A stretch of 64,000 nt of DNA. Origin: Stenocarpella maydis (taxonomy: Eukaryota > Ascomycota > Sordariomycetes > Diaporthales > Diaporthaceae). The translations under genes and the position numbers were made by a program. Each line of letters opens with the position of its first letter. The stretch's first letter is position 1. The notes below the pieces were generated by a model that worked only from the letters and a program-made list of their open reading frames with translations, did no database searches and was not told where the DNA came from. This document shows, in pieces, positions 9,585 through 22,080 of the stretch. The stretch spans positions 84,542 through 148,541 of the forward strand of contig NQMI01000055.1 of the NCBI GenBank assembly GCA_002270565.1. Direction: 5' to 3'.

Positions 9585-11520
9585 AAAACGACAGCTCACA
9601 TTCACCCCTCATTCCTCACAACGTGGCAGCTTTGGACGAGCCGCGCCCCGCCAGACTGCAGCCGTCAGTGTGGTCTGATTTCCTGTTCGCAGGAGGGGAT
9701 ATTCCGGAAGCTGAGAAGGCCGGCTGATTATCATTTGCTGTCGTAGGTGACAAGCAGACGCGAACAGGCAGACGGGCGGCACGAGGCACTGACTCCGGAA
9801 TTATGCAGCTCATGATATGTGACCATGCGCAAGCCCTCTCCCCCCCCCCCCCAACCCATCTTCCTTGACGTCAGGCCCCCAGCCATCTACCTAGTATATG
9901 TACATAGTGGGTAGGTACTGAAAACCGAGCCCCGTTGCTAATATCCTTCAGACCCCCCGAGTAGGGGTGGCTCTTCCCCCAGACTACACTAGGGGGGCCC
10001 ATAAGGCTTCTTTCTCTCCCTCCCGTCGGGATATTGTCATGGCTCTGATTGGTTACCACGCTCGCGGTAATCTTGTAATCACAACGCGTGTGTCCCTGAC
10101 CGACCGGCAGCCTTCTGTAGCGGTGCTGACCACTAGCACAGCATCCTGGGGCGGAACAAGACCACCGCCATCAAAGTGAGCTGATCCTGTGGGCACGTTC
10201 TGGCCAAGGGGCGGCGGGCGGCCTTCGGTCGCAGCCGCTTCTCACCCCCCAGGCGAGGGCTCACACGGCTTCGAGGGGGGCAATGGGGGCGACTCGGAAC
10301 ATGTTCTCCGCTAAACAGCCTGAATCGGGCCTGCGTCTGGCTGAAGATTCCGGGTGTGGGCCACGGCTCGGTCGGGCCACAGGGAGAAGGGTCGAGAAGA
10401 GCGCTGCACGGGCAGTCGACTAGCTTTCTCCTGGTCCGTATGTGCCCATGTTTGATGTGTGACTGCATATGTGTGTTGTGGCGTCGACGTAGGTGTGTAT
10501 ATGCAAATGTGTGCGCGTGTGTGCCCGCTTGCGCCTGCATGTAGACACATGTACTCCGTACGTATGGGAATACCCCCTCCCCCTTCACATGGACGGACCA
10601 CCTTATTCTGCACGGGGCCGCTGTGGGGCTCCGATCTCTTCCTGCCACTGCCTCCTGCGCGTTGCCGTACGACCCATCTGGCTCATCCCCGCCCCTCAAG
10701 AATGTCCCGTCCACCGGCTTCAAAAGGGGGCAGAGGCTCGGTCGGCACCGGGACACGAGTACGGTGATGGTGGGCAGCCTATTGGCCCTCACTGGGGGAG
10801 GGCTCGATGAGGGAGGGGTGACCGAGCCGGTCTGGCTGTTTGCGTCGCAGCATCAATGCTGCCCAGAGTCGATAGTGCCGCTCGCTACTTGGCTGTTATC
10901 GTCGCATATGACAAACACGCGACCCCTACCCGCCCCCCCCCCCGGGCGACGTCAACAAGCTTCCTCGAACCAACAAGATTATCTCCATGACAGGGCCTGT
11001 GAGTGGCGGCTGATGTTTGCTGCATCCCTGCATGCTCGGCCGCTGCTCTGTGCTGCTCAGACTTTTGTCTATTGGTTCGCCTCGTTTGGGTGGCCGCGGC
11101 GGAAGCCTCCTCTCTGCAGTGGTGAGTGGACGGGATGCCAGGCATGTGAATACAAACAAACAGTCGATCCTCTGTCTTTGGGAGATCCGAACCCATCTGC
11201 AGGTTTTGGTGGGCCCAGGCGCGACGGGAGAGGCCGCAGGATGGGTGGGTCGAGCGGCCCAGACAAGGCAGGAAAGGTCTGGCGATCGTTTGCCTGGTTC
11301 TCAAGGGGCAGCAACAGCAAACGCTGGGCAGTCTTCCTGGCGGGAATGATTTGCGGGCGCAGGCCGTGTCAAGATGTCGCGATCCGACGGCTCTCCCAAT
11401 AGCGCTTTTGCGTGCTTGACTTGTCCCAGGTACGTGAGCCAGTGGCGGCTCCAGGCCGGTTGCATAGGCCCAGGCACACTCGAAGAAGCAAGTCCCAATT
11501 CCCTAGGCCCACCCGAAGCC

Positions 11521-11622
11521 GAGCCGCTGGAGATGTATCGCATGCGCCTGGTTCTTCACCGGTGCCCCTGAGAGCCGCTGGGGATGTATAGCATGCGCCT
11601 GGTTCTTCACCGGTGCCCTAAA
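11521..11622. repeat. Tandem duplication, 2 x 51 bp
   Basis: Two adjacent copies start at 11521 and 11572, beginning GAGCCGCTGG and containing CATGCGCCTGGTTCTTCACC. They differ at only a few positions. No coding role is apparent. Confidence 0.9.
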
Positions 11623-14600
11623 CGCGTTAAACCCCTTCGTTCTTTTCCCCTTCCTCTTTTGCTCCCCCCCCCCCGACCCCCCCGGCCTTCCTTTTGATTG
11701 ACAGAATTCAGCCATGGGAGCTGACTGATATTACGAGCCCAGGGTGTCGATGCGGGCCACGAGAACTTCTGGCGGCTGAATGGGAACGGCCAAGTCAGAC
11801 GACGCCGATGGGCCTGGCGACGAACCCCCTGACCGGCGGATACACCGGTGAGTATCGCGTTTCGCGTTCAGAGTGGAGGGTCTGAAGCCAAGCCATGCAC
11901 ATGTTATATGATATGCATTGGCGGGCAGCTAAAACGCGGAGTGTCCGTCGCCTTGCTGCAGCATCATCCCCGCCCATCTTCACGTCCGCTGTCATCGCCC
12001 CCAGCGCCGGCTTAACTCAAAAGAGGGCAATGATAAGCGAGGACCCTGACCCGCCGCCATACACCAACAGCGTGTTTGAGCAGGCAAGGGACTCCGAAAT
12101 CGTCCACCTACCCCCTGTTGAATTCTTCCTGCATGCTCCCAATTTGTTGCGTGCTGGCTGGCCGCGTCGAAGGGGCCCGCCAAATCAGTCTGAACCGTCG
12201 GCAACCCGCGCTTGCGGTTGAGTCAGAGCCGCGGCCGGACATGCATACGGCATCGGTGCCATCCTTTTGTGGGCCCAAGGCTCGTGGCAGAAGCGGCCTG
12301 GAAGATACAGAGGGATGCGTGGCCCCGGAAGACCTGTGCCCTGCTACCGCCCCGCTGCAACAGCCCACCCGGACCCGAATGCCATACCTGTGATCAGCAG
12401 GCCATTGGCGCTTGTCCACGGTTTGCTACCGAGTAGGACGTGTCAACGCCGGCTGGGAAGAAAATCAGAGCTGGGTGTCCCACAATGTGAGAGGCTTGCC
12501 GCCCCGCCAGCAGTCCCGAACAGCGCAAGGCACGATCCAGGGACGTGGGCAATTTGCGGCCTCGCGTCTCTCGCGGGATCCCAAATCCTTTGGTCGCCCG
12601 TTCAAGTTTTTTGTAAGACGCCACGGCAACAGTCGGCTTACAGAAGAGGCAAGCCGTCATCCGCGCAGCGGGCTCGGGGGGCCAAACCCGGCTCTATTGC
12701 CGCAATGTTCCATGGGCGATAGTACTGGCGGATTGCCAAACCGGAGAAATCGAGGACGGCCGGTCATCTAGGCAACAGAGGGGGGGGGGCATTGGTGGCG
12801 CCGGAATAATTGAGAAAATGTGAATTCTCATGAATGATGTCGAGGCGTCAGCCGTCATGGCGTACCAGTGCCGAGCTGAATATGCTGTGAGACGGCTCTG
12901 ATGTGAGGACTTACCTCGCGAGGTGGACTATGAAACACTGATCCCTGTTGCTTGTCTGTGGTAGAGACTACGAGGCTTAGGGTGCGCCCAGAGAGGGTAT
13001 GAGAGACATTCCATTTGTGACAGATCAATGGACGAGCAGGCATCCGATTCATACCCCTCACCCCCCCCCCCAGCCTCTTCGCCCATTCCAGCAGGACACA
13101 CACGAAGATGGCCTGGCCGAGGCCACGGTGGTCACGGTTACGTACATGAGAATGGCGTCGCCCCCAGAAGAAGCCACAATCGTTCTGCACGATGTCTTGG
13201 ACGCACAGGAACAACCGGCGGAAAATTAAGTGGGGGGAAGGGGACACAACCTCGGATATCTTTATGGGTGCGTGATGACGGCCACGGATTGGGAGAGCTG
13301 AGCAGTCGTCAGCGGGAAGATATCTGATGGTCAATACACCACACCTCCTGCGGTTCGGGACGGGAGCAGATCAGTGAAGTGTGGATCGGGAGGTCGTCCA
13401 GGTCGTGCCGTCGAGAAGCAAACCCCGCAGCTAGGAACACGCGACAGAGCAGGAATCCCATGAAGATTGCCCATAATAGAGTGCTGCATCGTGGGAGCGC
13501 ACAACTGCAGGACTAACGCTGGCCTGCATATTTCAGGACGAATAGACGCTCTGTGGATGGATGGTCATGCATGCAACCAACGGCTGTCCCACTCTTTTCG
13601 GGTGTTGGAGTTGCATTTTCACAGCAGGTCAGGATCAAGACCAAACCGGTAGACGCCCAAACGGCTTGTGTGCAAGGCCGAGCTGTTGGTCCCTCTCCAG
13701 GCTGGTGGCCAATCTCACAACGGGCAGCAGCTCCCTTGCCAAGACCCAGGAGTCGCGTGGCTATGAAATCGGCCTCCTCGTCGTAGTCCCATCGCGTGGC
13801 GCAAGTTTGATTGCAACTTGCTTGCCTGCCGCCGTGGCTTTTGAATCCTACTCTCAGGAGCCACCATCATCATGACGGCCGCAAGCCCGGCAGATCAGTC
13901 GCTAGTCATGACCAGGCCGTAGTGTTATGTGGTATTTCTCGGGGTGACCTTGATGCCACCGGCAAGAATGTCACTGAATCAGGGCCCCCCTGGGTGTCGA
14001 GCGTGTGGTGGTGTCCTTTTCTTATTGCGGTGATAGTCCAGATCGATTATTGATATCGTGGCCTCCACACTTGAGTTTCGGGAGTTGGGCTTGGGCGGCA
14101 TAGAAGCAGCCTTCTCACCTCTACGCTATGCTGGCGCTCGAGTCTAGTGTATTGATCTGATCTGCCGCTAAGTGAGCCTGGCAAGGTTAGACCGGGAGTA
14201 GCCAACCATTCCGGCCCAATTCCCTGATCTTGCATGATGGTTGCGATGGCAGGTTGTTAGCCGCAATGATCCACCCCCGCTAGCGCAGGTTGGGCCACTG
14301 CACCCAGGAGCTACCTCAACGTCGTCCTCGCATCGGGAGCTGGGGACGTGTCTGTGCCTGATTTGGGCCAGCCCCGGGAACTGCCCTTGAGCTTAGTCGA
14401 GCGCTAGCAAAGCCCGACTCGTCATGATGATGGGGGTGACGACAGACAGTGTTTGATGAAGCGGAGGCAGTTTCACGCGGCTGGCCACTTGCACACACAT
14501 ATGATCCAACACCTGTGTCGCTCAAGGTCCGTTGTTGCTGGTCGTCCTCAGGCAGGTTGTCGGCGCCCCACCCCCTGGAGCTGCCGAGCCTGGTCTTACG

Positions 14601-14936
14601 GCTGCACATACACGGCACGACACAGGTTATGTACATATCAACTGCTCCGCTCTGATGCGATGGGCTGTTCCTGCCGGGGCCGGTTCTGTAATGCACGCAT
14701 CTGACTGCCTAGCCGCAGTTTCTTTCGGGCCAGCCGGCTCATCAGAACAATAGTCTCAAAGTGCGTGCAGTTTGTATGTGCGTCTTTCTTCCTGGTGCGG
14801 GTGCGGGTGTGTGGCGCCTCTCCATGGCAGCCCGAGGCATGTCAAGTGACTCTCCTGTCAAACAGCGAGGTTATGCCACGAGGTCACAAGGCGTACTCAT
14901 GGAGTGCCATACCGAAGACTGATGCCCAGGCTCGGG

Positions 14937-14955
14937 GTGTGTGTGTGTGTGTGTG
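14937..14955. repeat. (GT)n microsatellite
   Basis: About nine GT units, followed by an alternating purine-pyrimidine stretch that could adopt Z-DNA (inference). Confidence 0.9.
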
Positions 14956-16474
14956 CACGCACACGGATGGGCCAGACAGCACGGAGGCGAGCAGGTGGTA
15001 ATAACGACGTAAGCTGCCGCAACTGTGCGTGCAAACGGCCATTGTGCATCTGTCAGATCTCAGAGAAGGCGAGATGGCGTGGTGGCTTCATGTAACCACC
15101 ATTGCGTCCGCTTCCCTCGGCCGGGCTAGCACAGGCTCTAGCCGACAATGTGTACAGCCCAAGCCCACGGGCGTGTTGTGTTTGGTGGGATGGTTTGCTG
15201 CATGGGCTTGGTGTCTCGCCCAACCGGCGCTGAGTAGACTGGGAGACGGGGGGTCTCGGTGCTACAGCGGACTGGGGGCAGCTTCTTTCTGGTACAGATT
15301 GGCCCGCTCGACCAACGCCAGCCGTGAGTGAGATAGGGGGCAACTGTTGGGTACTCGATAGTATATTTTGGTATCCGCCCCGAGAGACAGTGTACCAGGG
15401 CAGCAGAGGCCGCCGGTCGATCAGGGGATGCACCGAGAAGACGCGATGTCTCTCCATCGCTGTGCACTGCACGGGCGGCTCATCCTGTGCTAAGCAAAGT
15501 GACGAGGCTGTAGGGACTGTGTCGCCTGTGCCCGGACAGCGGCATATCAATGTAGAGACGGCGGGGCGTTCTATTGCTGGGGAAACCAGGAGGCCCCAGC
15601 ACAATTGGCTGGTGCACGCGTGTGGGAGGAAGAGCGTTGCGTTCCGGAACGGAGCGGAGGCGGAAGGGTGTGCATCTTGGCGACATGGGGGGGGGCGTGA
15701 ATCATTGGCGACTATTGCTATGCGATGATGATGACTGTAAGCTGGGGTTGTTGGTGATGCCACCTTGTGCAAGATGGTGGCCTGTATGTGGCCGCTCTGC
15801 CATGCTGTGCTGTCCCGCGCCCTGCTGTGCTGTGCCGCGCCCGCGCCCGCGCTGCGCCGTGATGCGATGTGCATGACGGGGCCACAGCATGCCGCCCTGC
15901 TAGTTGACGAGACGACAAAGAATGCAGTGCAGCCTGCCAGGCTTGCTCGGCGGTCTGACGCTCGGGAAGGGCGGGGGGTTCCCGGGCTGTAGCAGTGGGC
16001 ACTGTGTGCGACGGTGCTTGCAGGCCTGCAGGGTGTGCTTGTCCGTGTCCCAGGCCGGGCTGGCGCACAAGCAGCACGTCGTGCTATGTCTGTGCCCGAT
16101 TGACAGGCACTGGGTGTGCTGCGCTGGTGTGCTGGTGTCGGTGGGCCCCTCTCCCTGGGCGCCTGCGGGCGGGCTGCACCGTTGGATCGTGGATTAGGTT
16201 TGGAGGTGATCTTTGCCCCAGGACATCAGCACAGATGGACGACGTTCCGTGCCGACAGACGCCAGCCAGGATGGCAGGGACGGGCGGACGGCAGCGCACG
16301 GATGGGTTGGCGAAGTAGCGTTGGTGCATCTTCTGGATTACTGCCCATTGATGTTGATGCGAAATGGTAGAGGGCGAACCTGGTTATTGCAGACAGTACC
16401 ATAGTTGCGGGGAGGCAAGAGTCGCATGAATGTGACCGTGACAGTGGCGCTCAAGCAGGACCAGACCTCTGCGC

Positions 16475-16507
16475 GCGAGCAGGACGCGAGCAGGACGCGA
16501 GCAGGAC
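16475..16507. repeat. Tandem repeat, 3 x 11 bp (GCGAGCAGGAC)
   Basis: Three perfect consecutive copies of GCGAGCAGGAC. Confidence 0.9.
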
Positions 16508-17278
16508 ATGGCGGAACCAGACTCGTTGGAATGTCCGTCCCATGGGTCGGTCAAGGCAGCTAGCTATCTACCAAGTAAGCTGGCTGGGTGCTGAGGTTGC
16601 CTGCCCGCCGTCGTGCCCCCGTCAGCGTTGCTGTGACCAGATAAGCGGGGCCGTGCAGGGCGACCAAGAACGACTGATATAACCGACAGCAGAGCAGCTC
16701 GGAGCAGGCAGAGCCAGCTAGCAGCACGTTCTTCCTTGCACGTGTGGGTGCAAGGATCGCCCGCTAACCAGCTAACCTGAGCTGAGCACTCACTAGCCGG
16801 CCCAGGCAGTGCTGGGAACGTTGTCGTGTCGCTGAGGCTGCTGGACATGGCTGGCTGGCTAGCCAGGCTAGGTAGGTCCCCCCCCCTCAGCCCATCCAAG
16901 AGCCACCCGTCCATAATAAGGCATATTGACGCGGCCGTCCAGGACCGGCCGACGGAAGCAGTCTGCGAGCTGAAGGCCAGACCGGCCAGCCAAAACACCA
17001 ACGACAAGACCGACAAGACCAACACCAACACCAACACCGCGGAAGCACGGGAAGGAGGATGGTGGGTCGTGGCACCGGGGCACCATTACCACTCTCATCC
17101 CCCCGGGCAGCAATCAACCGTCTTCACCCACCATCGCCTTCTTCGCCATTGAGCTCTGAGCTGGCTCAAAATTCTCCGGGAGGGCAACATTTCTCGAGCT
17201 GCCGAACCGAGCCGACTGGGCTTGTGCATCCATCGCCTTGCGAGCACAAACACTCGCGGCACACCACAGACGAGAAGA

Positions 17279-17364
17279 CGCACACACCCGTACACCACAC
17301 CACACACCCACACGCACACACCCACCCACTCACAAACACTCACACACTCACATACTCACACACG
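17279..17364. repeat. CA-rich simple-sequence tract
   Basis: Degenerate CACACC/CACTCACA repeats over about 85 bases. Confidence 0.85.
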
Positions 17365-18966
17365 GCCGAGAGAAGTACCCTGGCGTTCCAGATTGGTTGA
17401 CCACTCATCGCCTGCCGCCCATGATTTCCGCCCCCCCCCCTTGTTCACATGCCATCCAGACTATCCAGAAGTCAACATATCCATAGACGTCTCGAGACCG
17501 CAACGACGTCTCGATCCGAGAACTACCTCTGCCAGGGGTTCCCCAGCCGAGCCTCCCTCGTCAATCCCGGTACAGATCGCCGGCACAGGCCACAGGAGGA
17601 CGTACCATCCTCCGTACACCATCTGGGCATGTCCCTACCCTGGCCTCTAGGTTATTAGGTTCTGACTATTAGGCCGCCTGGGGGCTCAATCTCTGGCTCG
17701 GGGCATGAGGCTGCTGCCGCGCGCAGCGGGCGCCCTTCTGGCACCTGGCATCCTCATCAGTAAGTACCCATGGACACGGCTCCCTGCTTGGCCCGTGGCG
17801 ATCAACCAGACAAAGATGCAGACACAGGCACAGGCACGCAGCCCAGCCCCATCGGCCCAGCCAGCCCAGAGAGCCCAGAGACGTACCAGGATGCCTCTCT
17901 CTACCGACACCCTTGCGGCACCAAGCTCCTTCGCCCGCCAGCACCGGCCCATCCAACCAAGCCCATGGTTGACTGACGAACCAGACCGAGTTTCTGCTGC
18001 CCCCTTGCCAGCTGATCCCGCCCAGCCATTGATGGCTCCCAACCTGGAGGCTCCCTGCCATCCACTGGCTGCTCCCGCGGGTCAGTGCGTCGCCGCCTTG
18101 TTCGGGGTTTGATGGAGATGGGATGGTTTGGAATGGTCGCCCTCTCTCTCCCTCCCTCTTTTTGCCTCCCCACTGCATGTAGTAGTCGATGAAGAGGAAG
18201 GCAGACGATTCCGAAGGGCAGGGCAGCAGTCAGTGGTCAAGGACCCTTGGCCTCTTGCACATGATATGCCCGGCTCCTCTCGTATAAGCTCTCCAATTTC
18301 CTCCTGCCCCGATTTCCCTGGGCCCACTGCTCTTCCTCCGTAGTCTTCAATCAGACGCAATATCAACAATACACTCGTGCTGCCCGCCATCCTGCACCGC
18401 GCGCAGTTTCTGGCTCCGCGCCCAGCAAACCTGTCCCGCCTCGGACCTCCGACCGTGTGCCTGTGCTGCTCCCAGGTATATCTGTCCAGCCGGGGGTTGA
18501 GTGCTGACAGAGGTCCCGGCCTTGCGTGTCTCTTGACCATCCGCACGACACACACACAGTCAGCACTACCACGATCCTTGGACCGGCTTAGACCACCACC
18601 GGCCCACAGAGACTGTCAAAACTGGCATGCTCGTTGCACACATCAGCACCGTATTTTGTCCTTCAGCCCCACTGTCGCCATCACGCTCACCGTGTCACCT
18701 CGGAAAGGGGAGCCCGGTCTTGCTCTAGCCTCTGCCTTTCTTACTTCGCACGCCGTCCCTGACCCTATCCGACCTTTGGCCCAAAGCCGCGCGGTCCGAC
18801 GACAAGGTTCCGGCCCCGGTCGCTCCCTTCTCAAGGTGGCTGCTTCTCTGTCGCTCCTCTCTGGGCCTGAGGTGACTCCCGAGCCGGCACTTCTGCTCTG
18901 AACCACGGCCTAACTTTTCCCTCTCTCCTTCCCTCTTGTCTTGGTCCCCCTCCATCAAATTTGTTT

Positions 18967-18989
18967 TGGCCTGGCCTGGCCTGGCCTGG
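18967..18989. repeat. Pentanucleotide repeat (TGGCC)n
   Basis: Four complete TGGCC units plus a partial one, within the pyrimidine-rich region upstream of the otubain-like gene. Confidence 0.9.
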
Positions 18990-19652
18990 TTTCTGACAGC
19001 CGACCCGACCTCTCAACCATCCCCCCTTTACACCTCACCTACACACATGTGGGCCTCTACGTCTTTTACAGATCTCCCTCGCAGGGACCTACGACAACCA
19101 TCTTGCGCAAACCTTGTCTCCTAGACGTCTCGTCCGACGGCCGTACGTTCGACCTTGTTATACGATTCAGCTGTTCTTCTGCGAACGCCCAAACCTCTAG
19201 CCGTGACTTGCCTTTGTCACTTGTGCGTGCTTGTGCATGTGTATGCGTGCGCGCGCACATGTGTGAAGAAGAACAAGGCAGGAGAGGTCAAAAAAGAAAA
19301 GAAAAAACTGACAAGGTCTTTCACAGACGGACTGATACTTATCATCCAGACAGCGGATCGGTCGCTCCCGGCGGCAGTTTCACGACGGGCTGCGTGCAAC
19401 AAAACAGCAAGGACAACAGCATCTCCTTGTCCAACGGTTGACGACAGTGCAAGAGAAATCATATACAGCGGCTGGCAGTCCCGATTGTCTCGCCTGGCCG
19501 ACCTGCTTCTTGCGCCCGCCCTTGACCTGGGCTGATCTATCTATCTATCCGGCCTGGTCTTTCTGGAGCCGCCGTGTGGTTCCGGGCCCGAGCCTTTTCC
19601 TCGCCTGCCTCCTCCCAGCATCTCCCTGAGCCGACACCAGGCAGCATCAGGC

Positions 19653-20039
19653 ATGTTCCAGCCGGAGCCGACTCCGTACTCGTCCTTCTACCCTGCCTAC
19701 CTGCCCGTCGGCCTCGAGGATGACGGGCTGGGTGACGGGTTTGGCGGCGTGCAAGCCGATGGATTCAGCACCTACCTGCAGGTGCCCTTTGCGTCTGTAT
19801 CGCTGGGTGGGCCTGGCCCACAGGTTGGGGCGCAGGCCCCCCCTGCAAGTGGCCCAGCCGGCGGCGGCTCATGCCACGCCAATTCCAGTTCCAATGCTGC
19901 TGCTCATGGCGGGGCTGCAGGGGTCCCTGTCGACGTCCACTCTGCCCCGCTACCCGTGTTCCCTTTCCACGGCACCCTCCCTCTACACCAACACCACCAG
20001 CCTGGAGCCCCCAACCTCTTTGACCACCGCCCACGACAT

Positions 20040-20071
<32 letters not shown>

Positions 20072-22080
20072 CTCTCCAGGTCTTGATCCAGCATCCCTCG
20101 TCGAGATGGAGCATAACCAGGGCCTGCCCGACGATTTCGCGGCCCAGGAGGCCGCGGCCAGGACCTGGGAACCAGAAGTCGAGGTATGTTTTGTTGCCCT
20201 CCGGCACCGTCCTTGTCTGCTTTCTGTCCCGCATGGCTCGCGACCGACTGTCGCTGTCTGGCGGACAGATCTGTATGTAGCTATGGGGAGCTCCCTCGGC
20301 TGACTGCTCCGGATCCGCGCCAGGGGCCCCTACTCGGCGACAAGACCACAATCACTGCCATAACAGAGCAGTATGCGAGGGCAGACCCCGTCTACGTCGA
20401 CAAGACAATGGTGAGTGCATCCCTCGGCACCCACCCCTCGCCGGCCCATACATGTCAATCTCGCGCCGGCGCTGACCGTGACCTAGGCCCTGCCCCAGGT
20501 GTACTCGCACTACAGGCCCGTCAAAGGTGACGGCAACTGCGGGTGGAGAGGTAAGCTATAGAGCGCTCCAGTCTCGCCCAGACCCGGCCGCGCCCCCCCC
20601 CCCCCCNCCCCCCACTCCCCGCCTCCTCTTCCCAACAACACCTTGTCACGCAAGGGTGTTCCTGACTGCCATCCCCCCGAGCGATGAGCCCGGTTCGGCC
20701 ACATCGTCGGCATTCCTTTTCGTGGAACACCATCAGCCTTGTGAGACGTGGACCTGCGCATTTGCTAACCAATGTAAAGCTATTGGTTTCTGCTACTTCG
20801 AGCTGCTCATCCAGCAGGGCATCCCGGAGCTTGTCGACGGGGAGAGCCTGCGCCTCACCCAACTAAACGACTACCTTGTCAACAGCGGCAACTACGATCC
20901 AGCTCTGTTTGTCGACTTTGTCGAGGACACGTTCGAACTCCTCAGGCACATCTCCGACAGCATATACGATCATGACGCAGCCATGGCCGTTCTCACCACA
21001 AAGTTCAACGACCCATCCTCCATGAACATACTGTTCCACCTGCGGCTGCTTGCAGGGGCCTGGCTAAGGGGCAACCGAGACCAATACGCTGGGTGGTGTG
21101 AGGCCGACCCCGAGACCTATGCCCAGACCGTCATTGAGCCCGCGCAGCGCGAGATCGAGGAACTAGGCGTGGTCCTGCTGGTTGAGGTGCTGCTCAAACC
21201 AGTTGGCTTCACGCTTGAGATCGCCTACCTCGACCGCAGCCAAGGCAGCCAGGTCAACACCCACAGGTTCCCAGGTGATAATCACAACAACCCAGGCCCC
21301 TTCATCCATCTTCTTTACCGTCCAGGCCATTACGATATCTTGTACAAACCCTCGGCGGCGGCGGCAGTGACCGCCGCCGCCAACACTCTACAGGTCAACC
21401 GGATGACCTACACACCGACTTACCACGAAAGCGCCGGCCCACAGTTCGAAGACACATTCAGCCTCACAAATCCCCTGGCCTTAATACCGGGTTTTGGGTC
21501 TATCGGGCCCGTGTCTTCCATGGGGCAGTTGTCCGGATCACCACTGGACTACCCTTCCAGCCCCCAGTCGCCGTGGTTCCCCTCCCCTTATGAAGACTCA
21601 TCGCCAACGTTCCCCTCCCCTTATGGAGACTCGCCAACGTTCTCCTCCCCTTATGGAGACTCGCCAACGTTCCCCTCCACTTATGAAGACTCGCCAGCGT
21701 TCCCCTCCCCTTATGAAGACTCATCGGCAACTCCGCCGGCACAGCCGCAAACGTCTCAGCAGAACCCCTTGCCGAATCAGCAGAACCCTCTACCGAATCA
21801 GCAGGACCCTCTGCCGAATCAGCAGAACCCCTTACCGCATCAGCCCATCCCTGGCCCTTCGACGACCCATGAGATTCGGTTCAGCCGATATCAATACGTG
21901 GAGCCGATGGATACCAATGGCTGGCCAGAGCAGCCAATCCAGACGAACACTTTCAAGAACTCACATTTCAACACGGCTCACTACAACAATCCCAACTTCC
22001 AACCAGAAGAATACAGACCCGGCTACGACGACTTGATCGAACGGTGTGAACGGCCAGCCAAGAAGAAGGGCCACCATTGA
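19653..22080 (+). CDS. Otubain-like ubiquitin thioesterase (OTU/peptidase C65)
   Basis: Cysteine protease predicted to remove ubiquitin. Exons are 19653-20183, 20324-20410, 20487-20550 and 20780-22080. Introns 20184-20323, 20411-20486 and 20551-20779 have good borders and branch points, and phase is continuous (660 residues). The N-terminus is disordered and carries a ten-Gln run (near residue 135). The otubain domain starts about residue 178 (GPLLGDKTTITAITEQYA). Catalytic Asp221 and Cys224 lie in GDGNC, split from the next block (AIGFCYFELL) by intron 3. The catalytic His411 is in GHYDILY. After the domain come about five repeats of an FPSPYEDS/YGDSPT unit (nt 21587-21721), then NPLPNQQ repeats. 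Intron 3 contains a poly-C run with an N (20607). Neither the Gln run nor the tail repeats are part of a standard otubain. Confidence 0.9.
20593..20613. repeat. Poly-C run with an ambiguous base (N at 20607)
   Basis: Fourteen C, one N, six C, inside intron 3 of the otubain-like gene. The N marks an assembly or sequencing uncertainty, so the exact length is unreliable. Confidence 0.95.

Larger units (their letters stand above)
9028..19652. other. 10.6-kb GC-rich gene-free stretch
   Basis: No supportable gene. Many open frames of 60-270 codons exist on both strands, but they are the by-product of high GC. They are Arg/Pro/Ser/Cys/Trp-rich, share no family motif, lack consistent splice partners and are interrupted by microsatellites. 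The region holds poly-C/poly-G runs (9840-9852, 10933-10943, 11664-11674, 12780-12789, 13061-13071), dinucleotide repeats and small tandem duplications. The last 800 bases are pyrimidine-rich, as in fungal promoters and leaders, and probably belong to the otubain-like gene. Long non-coding transcripts or a long 5' UTR cannot be excluded. Confidence 0.55.

Noticed and set aside
10133..11402. Long open frames (219 codons minus, 259 codons plus) in the gene-free stretch
   Set aside because: Overlapping frames on both strands, Arg/Pro/Cys/Trp-rich, running through poly-C tracts, with no family motif. They are the expected by-product of high GC.
15053..15874. 273-codon minus-strand frame
   Set aside because: Composition is that of noise, no motif is seen and the plus strand is equally open. 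It runs through simple low-complexity sequence.
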